NCBI GenBank assembly: GCA_038030265.1
Contig: CM075937.1
Span: 33,398,198-33,462,197 of the forward strand
Reading direction: 5' to 3'
DNA: 64,000 nt
Source: Corythucha ciliata
Lineage: Eukaryota > Arthropoda > Insecta > Hemiptera > Tingidae
In this document: piece after piece, positions 49,401-61,400 of the stretch
Numbering within the stretch: the first letter of the stretch is position 1
Layout of the letters: each line of letters starts with the position of its first letter
Program-made: the position numbers and the translations under genes
The notes under the pieces: generated by a model
Told to the model about the DNA's origin: nothing
Seen by the model: only the letters and a program-made list of their open reading frames with translations
Databases searched by the model: none

Positions 49401-52400
49401 TACAATTTTTTCATGTCTTAAAGAACTCCTTTACAGTTACTTAGCCAATGCGGATAAGGTTGGTTTCTGAATACAAATTCCGGCTATAAGGAGCCACAAA
49501 GGTTAAGGTCTCGTAAAGGTGCGTTTCTGAATACGGCCCTCAATCCCGCAAATTCGTTGAGCGCCTCAGAATTACCTACTTTCAATACTCGCCAGCTTTA
49601 TTCTTTTCCCACTCGTAACTCGCCACTAATGCAACGCCAGGGGTTCTAAAACAGAGTTGGCCCAAAATAATCTCAATCTGGCCCGTGTCAGTTTTGTAAC
49701 TTCCACCTCATGTCCTCAACTGTGATTTTCACATCGTCCAATTTCAAATTAAAATTTGTAACAACACAATTAACGCCTAAATTTCCACTAATCCCTTCTA
49801 AGCACACCATGTTTATGAGGCTTGAACCCCAAAGTTCCACCTAGGTGCCAACAAACTAAATTACATGTACTTACTGTATCTATAGGTAAACTACAACCTT
49901 ATACGCCCATTTTATAATGCCCAATTGAAATTTTTCATTTATCATAAAAATTGAAAGAGCTTTTCTCACCTTGGAATTTAATAACTGATGAGGCCAGTCT
50001 ACTCACTTGCACCCGTAACTATGGCATTTACTGGTGCACCTGTCACGTCTCGCCCTTAAAGACTCGGGTATGCCTCGAATGGTGCATGAATCCACATTTC
50101 CGCCTGAAATTCAACAACTTACAGACAGGTCCAATATCAAATGAAAATATTGCGCCATGGATTTGTTCAAACTCTTTCGCCGTTCAACAAGCTCCTCCGC
50201 AAGAACTCGCAAAACTCATAAAGCCATTTCTAAGCTCCGCCGGTTAGCTCAATCTGTTCACCCGGACGAGCCACTTTTCCGCCAAATTATCAGGATCCGC
50301 GTCATCGAAAGGGTCAATTATCTCTGCTCTGGTTGTCTAATGTGATTTTGAAATGACGAGGAAGAAGGAAATCCATCCGCCGTCTTCGCCCGCAGTTCCT
50401 TATCAAACTCAACGTCGTCTATCACCTTAATTTCGTCCGCCTCACTTCCGTTCTGCAGGTTGTCGCCTTTTTCGGTGGTTAAGCACTTGAATTTCACATC
50501 CCACTACTGATTTTGTTACAGTAAAGGCCCGTTTACACGAGCAATAAAAATTGCTGCAATTCGGCAATTATTGGACAATTGTTTTCTACAAACATTGCAG
50601 CAATACGAAGCAATTTTCCCTCTGCGGATATTTGAGGGATTCTGCAATTGTATTGCAGTGAATTGCTCCACTTCTGAGCAACAAAAATGGCTCAACTTTT
50701 ACTTTTAGACCACCGTTGAAAATTGTTCCTTTCTTCTTTTCCGAGAATTGTCATCCGGGCCACCCATCCCCTGGTGGCCCGGGGCCAAAAATTGCGGAAA
50801 ACGTGCAATAATTATCCAACCTCCGTGGACTAATTGCAAGAAAATGTAGTCGCCGGAATTGGACAACAGTGAGCAACATTGGGTAATTCGATGCAATTAT
50901 TGCATCAAGAAAAGAGGGAGTTCCGAGGAGGGAAAAAATTGCACGAAACGGGGAGTTTATTGCTGGGAAATTTTTCGGCTATTGCTGCAATTCGCTTTCA
51001 TGCAATAATTGCCTTAAAAAATTGCCCGTGTAAATGGACCTTAAAACTTTATATTTTCAAATAAATAAAGAGAAAACCACTTTTCGGAAAATACGCCCCT
51101 TTTAATTTTTCACAAGAATCGCCCAAGTTAACGCAGTTTTTAAGCCATACAACTTGATTAATATTTCATTTTTAACGTTTTGGATTATTGCAATAAGCCA
51201 AAAGCCCCAAAAAATAAATTATTGATAAAGTTAAGGAAGTTACTAACCTTCCGGCTTTGATAACGGGGAGGTGAAAACTCACAAATCACCGTTGCAAAAC
51301 TCCAGTAAGCACTTAATTCTACTCTTCAGCATTTAAACACGAGCCCCTAGTTTTGCAACGCAACCAATGTAATATCCCTTGTATTCTCTGTCCTTTTCAT
51401 GCCTCTAAATATCTCATCTGTTTATCCTCCATTATTTTATTATAAAAGAGCTCTAGTAGAAAATAAGGCAAAGAAACACATCAAACCTCCCTCCGACAGC
51501 AACAGATTAATTTTTTTCGGAAGGCGCATATGACACAAACATGCTAGCTGGCGTTCTGACCCATGAAACGTCCTCAATTGCGTCTTTTCTAAAATGTATG
51601 CGAATTAGTGTATTTTGTAAATTGCACCCCCATGTGCTTTTTCTCAATTTTAGCCGATAATTAGCGATATTTTCGCGCTACCTGCTTCGTAAGTTGCCCA
51701 TTACGATAACATGATAACTCCAGTAAGTCTAATTTTTCATAACCTGGCACTTTATAGCTTCAGTTTTTGAAAACTGTACAGTAAAGGTTTAAAACTGACA
51801 TGAAATAGTAGATTACATTACAAGATTAGTAAGTGGTGCATTACCTGCGAGCTTTTTGTTTGGCGGACGAGGCTTGCCGAGGCCGCTAATTAAAAACGAG
51901 CGGGTAATACCACGTAATAATCGAGTGATGTACGTTATTTTTCGCGCAACCGTCGTCGAATATTACCCAGTTTTATTCTTTTGACAAAAAAAAACAAAAA
52001 AAAAAACATGTCTTAAGATATTTCTACAATCTCGAATGAGGTGATAACATTTCATCAAAGGTTGCACAAGGTTATAGAAAACTGACACGTAAAAATCTTT
52101 TCATGTCAGTTTCAAACCTTTACAGTACAGTTTTCAAAAACTGAAGCTATAAAGTGCTAGGTTAGGAAGGAAAAATTCAACTTACTGGAGTAATCACGTT
52201 ATCATAATGGGCAACTTACGAAGCAGGTAGCGCGAAATAGTAGATTACATTACAAGAATAGTAAGTGGTGCATTACCTGCGAGTTTTTTGCTTGGCGGAC
52301 GAGGCTTGCCGAGGCCTCTAATTAAAAACGAGCGGGTAATACTACTTGATAGCCGAGTGATTAACGTTATTTTTCGCGCAACCATCGTCGAATATTACCC

Positions 52401-55400
52401 AGTTTTTGCTTGGCGGACGAGGCTTGCCGAGGCCTCTAATTAAAAACGAGCGGGTAATACTACTTAATAGCCGAGTGATGAACGTTATTTTTCGCGCAAC
52501 CGTCGTCGAATATTACCCAGTTTTATTCTCATGGCAAAAAAAAAAACATGTTTTAGGATTTTTCTATAATCACGAATGAGGTGATAACATTACAACAAAG
52601 GTTGCACGAGGTTACAGAAAACTGACACGTAAAACAATTTTCATGTCAGTTTTAAACCTTTACTGTACAGTTTTCAAAAACAGAAGCTATAAAGTGCCAG
52701 GTTATGAAAAATTCATCCTACTGAAGTTTATTCGACGACGGTTGCGCGAAAAATAACGTACCTACATCACTCGACTATTAAGTGATATTACACAATCGTT
52801 TTTAATTAGCGGCCTCGGCAAGCCTCGTTCGCCAAACAAAGAACTCGCAGGTAATGCACCACTTACTAATCTTGTAATGTAATCTACTATTTTTCTCTTT
52901 AATGCGAATCAATGTTTTTTTTTGTTTTTTTTTTTCAATTTTAGTCACGAAGTTGCATAGAAATCACGAATTAGTGATTTCTAAATATTAGCTGAGCCTG
53001 CTGAGCGACTCGTCGGTGCTATTTTGCAACTTTATAGCCGCGACTTAGTGATTTTTCTCAATTATTATCCGCGCATTAGGGACTTAGCGCTTTTGCGCTA
53101 TTCTAGCCGTGAGTGTAAGCGCTTTTTCCACACTTTTCTGTCGCGAACTTGCTCCATGATTAGCAAATAAGCGCGCCTTCTAAATTTTAGTCCTTTATTA
53201 AGGGTCCAAGAACTTGGAGTTGGAGTATTCCTGTATTTTAGCCTTGATTGAAACATCGGATACAGGTGTATATTTCTTAATTTCACCCGAAAAAAAGTGC
53301 TTATTCTTAATTAGCCACGAATCACGCTTTAAAATCTAGAAATCGCGGTCGGTCCCCCTCCCGTCGCCAGCACATCGGTACGCTACTGTATAAGTACGTA
53401 GTTTCACAATCTCGCTAGGAAAGCAAAGTGCGGGTTTTCCGCACTGAAAAACATACATAGCTGCATTTCACAATTAAAAAGTTATTTTACAGGTTTTGCT
53501 CGTTTTAAAAGCAATTTTGAGGGTTTTGGTCGCTAAACATCCAATTTCGCGGGTTTTGCAAAAAGAAATGAATGAATGGGTACGTAAATACAACAATCTG
53601 TAGGATGTGTTCACCAAAAAAGCAATTTTGGGAGCTTTGCTCACAAAATTCCATTTCGTGGGATTATCTCCCTAAAACCCAATTTCGTGGGTTTTTATTG
53701 GTATAATAAAAAAAATTCATGGGGTTTCCACACTGAAAAATCAATTTTTCGGGGATCACAACGTATCACCGGGTTTTTGTTAGCTAATAAAATATTTAAT
53801 CATTTGATCATTACTGACTGTCAATTTGATCATTATAGCCTGTTCGGGGCGTCCTGGTACAAGAACAAAACACACTGTATATTTAAGGGGGAAATGTAGT
53901 TATAGGGCTTTCTCTTTTCGAATAAATTCTGTCTGGGCAGAGATTAATGAGTATAATTCGTAAGCATCGGAATCATTAGACCAAGGATGAATCTGTAATG
54001 TCCCCCGCCACCTTCTACATCACGAACATCGTTACTCGTTCAAAAACGCATAATAAGGACTTCATGACGTTCCTTCGCCCCTTCGGCACCCATTTCTCAT
54101 CCTCTGTCCATCCAATATGGTAACCCCTGCATCACAAATTATTCACAACAGTGTCTCTGTTCTATCTTCATTCTCGCGAAAATCCACAGGTACCGCCACG
54201 TTCATCGCTTCGATTCATTCTCAACTGAACTCCCTCCTCACCACCGTTTCCCACGTCAAAGGTAGACAGTGACAAGGGGGCAGTGGCTCAGCCGGTTTTT
54301 TATGAACCACTGCCCCCCCTTGTGCGCACGCTCACCGAAGAGGTTGTGGGGGTGTTCGCGGGGGCGAACGAGAGAGAGGCATTTTTTCTCAAAATGTGGC
54401 ATCAGAAAGAAAATGTTTCTTACTACCTGAGTGTCTGGTGTGTGCTAATCGTGTTAAACCAAAAAGAAAAGTGGGGGGGTTCCTTTCGTGTTATTACAAT
54501 TTCAACTATTACTAGTGTCATTCGTCGTTTATTTCTTCGGTAGGTATTTGAGGAATTCAAACCGTCTGCACTCCCTGTTCATCAAGAGTGCTTTACTGGG
54601 AAATTATGCCTTTTTCTAGTGAATGTGCGTGATTGTGTTTGTAAGCTTTTTGGAAGCTCCCGAAAAGACACTAATGAAACTACCTGGAACTTCTAAACAC
54701 ATTCTCCAGGTAAAACTCAAAATATCCCCTCCCCCTCACCCCGTACCACATACATTATGCGAAAACTTCTCCACGTTTCACGGTCGTACGATCTCCATAA
54801 AAAAAAATTAAAGAACTCGTATCCTACGGAATTTCCGTCATTATCACAACTTTTTAAATGAAAAAATAATGAACAATGGAAAAAGAATTGAAATGATGGT
54901 CGTGTCAGGCTCTGCAGGGGTATAATTATGTATCTGTTAACTTCTAAAACATGAACCGTGATTTTTTAAAGCCGTAATCGTGTTAATTACAAGGTAAGGT
55001 TTTCTTCACGGTTATTGTGCCATTTATGGCAAATTTTGTTATCAATATGTGTGTACTTGGAAAAATAGGTCGCATTTTTAAAACTCCGTTGCGAAGAGGA
55101 AGGGAAGAGGGTACCTATTTCTTAATCCATCGTCAAAAAATTGTAATAATAAGAAGCATTTCGCCGTTGACATTCGTCATCCTCGCGTGAGTCAACTTCG
55201 CGTGTAGGCGTACAGAATACACAAAATTACCAAAAAAGGGATTGAATATTCGCCCAGAGTATACAAGATTTTGATTTGAACCCTCGTCCGCCCCCTGCCT
55301 TCATAAAAGAAAGTCCCTTAACTGTTCCTCCACTTATTTTTTGACTCCCTCTTTTTAAGGCCATTTTTTGTTGTACCGCCTTTCAAAATCGTTCCTTTGA

Positions 55401-58400
55401 TTTTTCTTCTTCCTCCCCTGGCCCCCACCAAAGTGCAATCATTTTGACCATTCGTATCCCCCAACCCCGTCGTCCTCTATCTTGGAGCCTACAGAAGAAA
55501 AGAAGATCCCTTTCGTGTTTAAAAAAGAAACACTTTCACTCCTGTATCTAAAACACAAGAACCATATACTGGAGGAAAAGGAGAATAATGCTCTACTATG
55601 CTTAGGTGAAGGCACTAAGGCAGAATGCCTTTCACTATGGCCTTTAGAGTCTTACTTTTAGTAATTACTGAAGGGGATCAGGTATAATGGACGATAGCAG
55701 AGGTTGGTGATGGAACATTATGCACCAAAAAATTGTCGAGATATGCTCGGAAAGAGGAAGATTATGAAAAAAGGTGGAAATCTTCTTGTTCCCCTCCATT
55801 CTCCATTGTTTGACAGACCGATTAAATTGTTTTGGTTTTTAGCACACAATATTCAAAATAATACTATAAAATCCGTAGGAATTCGTGCCGTATCTTTGTT
55901 TTGTGTCATTGAATGATTTTATAATAGAGTTTCCTAATGACATTGCTTAATTATGGCCTATTCCTCGTAATTTTATTTTTAGTTTCCGCTGTGTTGTTAA
56001 CGGAAAATTGAAGGGGATAAGACTTGAGCTCTATGTAAAAGTAGGACAGCATTCCTCTATATTCTGTGTCATCAGACAAATAAAAACGCCTTTAAAAAGA
56101 TTCAAAAAACCGGTTTTCTTGCGAGGACGAATGCTCACTTTTATGCGGCTCACCTGGGGTCGTGATCTGAGCTAGAGTACCGCTATATGTATAGTTTTTC
56201 TGTAACTTTCTATTATTATTCCTTCCTCAACTAAACTATAAGGCCATGGAGCGTCCTATCTTATGGGTCCTCCTTGGATGTTGAGAGATTTTTTTCAGAG
56301 AATGCTACAAATGCATCATGCCGCCTTTACATTATTCATTTCAGTTTTGTATACGAAGTTACGACTTATAAAATGATGAAAGTGAAGTTATTATGGTGTA
56401 TTGAGCAACCGACGTTTACGTAGGAGAGTTGTTCTTTCGGTCTGCCAAAAAAATGTTCAAAAATAAATCTTGTCAGCAAGTCGAGGGAACGGGAAAAAGT
56501 CACCCGTGCGCGCCGCCCCCAGAGTGATAAAACTGATGAATGGCCACCGTTCCGCTACTTTTGGCATCCATGAAATGAGAGCGTAGGCCTAATGAACATG
56601 AGAAAACGGCTATATTACATTTATGACATTAGAGCCTCTCGCACACTCGCATGCACCAACGAAGAGGTTACAGCTTTCCGGGGCTTTGCTTATTTACCTA
56701 AAACAGTTGTGTTTACTTCCACCTTTCATTTCCGGTAAAATGAAACTCTCTAATTAGTTGTAAGAGCACCTGACTGAATGTTGAGTGAGAATATGAATGG
56801 TGGGAACAAAGGGCTTCACGAAAAGGGCGGATGTGTGCTCGGCGGCGTTCGATCTTATGTCTTATGTGATGAGCCACTTCATAAGGTGCAACTTGCCCGC
56901 CTTTGCCGGTGGTCCGGCGACACGCCCCCATTTTCGGTGATGACGTCAATTCTGAAATTAGTATTTCAGAATTGACTCTCTTTAAATTCGTATTTTAATT
57001 ATTACGTCCAAACTTTATAATGGTTTCTTCTATGTCTGCGAGCCACGAACACAGAGTGCTCATTTATACTCGTATAGTGTCTTTGAACCTCAAAACCGCG
57101 GTTTCAAATTCCTCGGATAAAGGTTTTTTAAACCTCCAAATCGGTTTTAATTGGTCAAAAACGAGGATTTCGAAAACGTCCCCTTGTCTTTTTTACGTTT
57201 TTCAGTTGCTTGAAGCACGCGGTTTTTGGTTTATAATTCATTCTGAGTAATATACCTATTATACGTTCTCGGCCAGGGATTTTTTTTTTTTTTTTTTAAC
57301 AACTCATCCTCAAACTTTTCCCTAGACTTTTTAAGATGTCTATTATAGATTCGATTTCTGGAATGTCCGTTATACGCCGTCCGGGCCATGAGGTGCGGTC
57401 GTGCCCTTAGGATTGCTTGAAAAACTCGTTCTTTCGCGCATAGACTCCATTTTCTGACTCCACTTGGGCATCTGGCCGCCGCAGCGTTGCCAATTTGAAG
57501 GATATTCCGTCAGATTTGACGGATTTAGAAAGTGACTGACGGGAAAAACGGACTTTTGTTACAGAATTTCTGACCTTATCAATGATTTCTATTATTAAAA
57601 TTTTTACTTATTTTAACAACTTGAAGCACAAATAAAAGGAAAAAGTGTACGTGGTTAAAATAAATGAGAGGGAAGTCATTCATTTGCTGTGCTGTATACT
57701 TGCCTGTGCTGCATGTACAACTGAAATTTAGCTGCGTATGGCCCCTTTTTATCAATCTCATCCGTGATTTTGCACTTTTTCTTAATTTTAGCCGCAAAAT
57801 TAGAGCTTTTTCTCACTTTAGGTCATAAAATGAAATCCAAAAGCCATTAATTAGCACATTTTTTCAATTTTGATTTAGGACGTAAAATCAAGGATTTTTT
57901 AAAATTTTAGCTGAGCACCTTTTCGCTGTTATAACCGAGAGAATAAGTGTTTAACTAATTTAAGCCGCAAATTCGCATTACTTGCATTATTTTAACCTTG
58001 GCGCTTTATCTCAGTTTTTGCCGCAAATTATCTATTTATAATATTGTCTTAAATGCATAGCCACGGATTAATATATTCTCTCGATTTCAGCCACGAACCA
58101 GCGTTTTTTCTTCACTTTAGCTGCCATTGAGAATTTTTTCTTTATTTTAGCCCCGAAATCAGTGTTTTTCCACGGTTTTAGCAGTGAAATAGCGCTTTTC
58201 TCCAAGTTTAGGAGCGATTTATTGAACAATGGTAATGAATTATCGCTTTTTCTCATCTTTGGGCACTGCATGTAGCCCATGGTTTTATAATTTTTCTACT
58301 TTTCATTTTTTGCGAGTTTGGGGTTTTTTCCAGTTTAGCCGCAAATGTTCAATTATTTTATTCATTTGTTACCGTTTTCTCCTAACTTTATCCGCGAACT

Positions 58401-61400
58401 TGCCCCATGAACTATTGCGCTAGCGGTTTTTCTAAATTTCAGCCGTAAAGGGCCACCCTAAATCGCAAATATTCCGTGAATTAGCGATTTTTCTTAATTT
58501 TAGCCGTGAGTTAGCGTTTTTTGAAGTTTTAGGCGCCGATTCTCTTTCTCTCAATTTCAGCCGTGAATTAACATCTTTCTTAATGTCTGCCACAAATTGC
58601 CGTCTTTCTTAATTTTAGCCTTAAATTGGGGTTTTTCTCAGTTTCAGCCACATTTCCTTTATATGTCCGGCAATTAGTGAATTAATTGAGTTTAGAAGAC
58701 CCTTTTCTACGGAAAATTATGGGATTACTCCCCTCCTCACCGCACATTCACAGTTGTGACCATGGCGGTGCGGTGAAGAGGTATTCCGTAGAAAAGGGTC
58801 TTCTAAACTGAACTAATTCAGTATTCGCCGTGAATTATTGTTTTTTTGCACGTTTATTGCAATTTAGCGCTTTTTCGTAATTCATCCGCTAATAAGGACT
58901 TTCTCTAAATTTTAGCCGCGAATTACTGTTATTCTCATTTTAGCCACGTATTAACGTTTTTCTCAATTTCAGCCACTAATTGGCGTTTTTTTAACTTTAG
59001 CTGTGAATTGGCGTTTCTCTCAGTTTAGACTGAAACGTGAATAAATGATTTTTTTTTCATTTTTAGACGTTTATTAGCGTTTTTACACACTTCATCCGCG
59101 AATTATTGCTTTTTCTTAATTTATCCGCTTATTAGCGATTTTTCTCAATTTTAGCCCTGAATTAGAATTTTTCTCTGTTCTGGCTGCCGATTAGCCTGCT
59201 GCCGAAATGTGTTACCGCGACATGCCACTTGCCAGTCCGTGAAATTAGGCTTTTGAAAGAGCCAAGCGTGTTAATTGGTGTTTTTAAATTTGATTCTTGA
59301 ATTAGTTAAAACCACGAAATTGGGTTCTGCCAGTGTCAAATTTACGAAATTTGGATTTCGAACGTGCCCTATACCCGCTGAACCGCTTTTTTGAAGGACC
59401 CGAAACCGTGAAATTGGATTCTTCCCCCAGAATTACACAAAACTCGCCTTTAAAGTGATCTTGGCTTCTTTAAGAGTGCGAAACCCGCGTGATTGGGATC
59501 TCTGCGAGTGCTGATAATCCGTGAAGTTTGAACTTTAAAAGGGCCAAATAACCCACGAAATGGAGGTTCAAAAGGGGTGAAATCTGCGGATTCTTGCCAT
59601 TGACGTAACCACGAAGAAGAGGAAAGATGCTCAGGAATCATACGGTTTTCCCTGCGATAACGAGAATAAAGCCCAACGATATATAAACCTATTTTACTCA
59701 CAGCGGACTGGAGGGGCATGGAGGGGGCAGCTCGTCCCTTGGTAAACAATCACCCTGTCCCTCTCCTTGTGCAGTTATGGCAACACGGTACTTATTTTGA
59801 AACTCCACCCCTCTCATCCACTTGGGAACTTAACAGATGGCTATTCTTTATCAGCAGTGTTGAGCAATCCAGATATATAGTTGATAAAGCCTTGCTGTGT
59901 GATTATGCCGGGGGCCGCTCTATTGAGTTTTGGGTAGGAACCGGATGCAGAGTCCTCGGTTATGAGCATAAATAATTTCTCAATCAACTGGTGGTTTTGA
60001 GAGAATGACCCTTTAATATTGGGTGGTTGAAGTTTTGGTGGAAGGGGGGGGGGTGATGATGCTTCAACAAAAGTGACCTCGACTCCAATAGGGAGGGGGG
60101 CATGGGTCCTATGCCCCTCCCCCTCTGGATTCTCGCCTAGATAACCCAACTAGCCGTTGACTTAAAGCCCTAGATTGACACGGGGTCATCAATAAAAACA
60201 GTAAGCAGAACTGTGTCAGACAAAGACAATACATTGAAAAGAACTTGCTGATGTGTCAACTTTTTCTCCTTCCCTAGTCGTTTTTCAAACATTTCGCTCA
60301 CATTACATTTTAAAAGTCGGAGAAATAAAGTTTTTCTCTTTTTTTCAACGAGTTATACTTCCTGTCATTAAGCAGTTATTAAAACATTTTCTTTCCGAAG
60401 TGATTCTGTTTACCCCTCCCTCTTCAATACAATCATCATTATCGCATTCGTAACATTAACCGGATTGCCTGTTTTATCGAACGAAAAAAAGCAAAAAAAC
60501 TCCTTTTCCATTTTCGAATTGGTATTCAGTTCGTTCTGGTCCATTTCAGACAATGTCGACGTTTTCGTCTGGTAATTTTACTTAGTTCTTTTGTTTTATT
60601 CACGGAGTCTTTTTTCTTTGTTTTTACCCCACAGATACCCAAGGAAGTAGTCGTGGAAGTCCCTTCAGCAAACGTCAGAAAGGTAAGATCCCTTTTTACA
60701 ATGCATATAAAACCCTAGAACGAATGCTGTAATATGGTAATTTTATGACAATGTCCTTCATGATCATTTTTGATTCATTAGTGGGAATTTGGATTTCTGA
60801 CAAGTTATTCTAAGGCAATTATAGTTAAAAAAGTGTTTGTTCTTGGAATCAGTCCAGTTAAGTGGCTTCCACGTGTGGACACGTGCACGCGAACGAAACG
60901 GATTAAGGTGATCTTGGAACGTAGTGAAGTGTATGTGTAGAGCATACGGGGGGAAGGCTAACTAGAAGAAATTTTGAAGGCTAATGACGAAGTGATGCTT
61001 ATTGTACGCCGAAATGAAGAATATTGCTATGTTGCTAGGAAGTCAACATCCAAATTAGATTTCGCTTTACACGAATGTGATAGATCTTTTGTATGGCTGC
61101 GACAAAGATTGTTTTTCGAACGCATCCCTTCTTTTCTGTTCTCTTTTAACATCATCAACGCTTGATTTTTCAACAAGAATATTTTTTATTGTTCGCCAGG
61201 TTTCACATTGAAGCGCGCAGGTCCTTCACGGTCTCTCCTTTCTTCGCTATTTTCAATTCTGTTCGAATCGTTCCGACTCTTTTCATCCTTTTTTTCTAGT
61301 CACCGCTTCCGTATTTACTTTCAGATATTGAAAATTAGGATATTTTATGAACCATCGCAGCAATCACCCATGGCTCTGTGAACGAATTGGTGGGAATTTC

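Noticed and set aside
46538..49774. LTR retrotransposon with 1-kb LTRs
   Set aside because: The direct repeats do not start TG or end CA, the 1.24-kb interior has no gag-pol, and the repeats contain ends of other elements.
49985..50000. CTGATGAGGCC as a hammerhead core
   Set aside because: No GAAA with a pairing stem II follows within a plausible distance.
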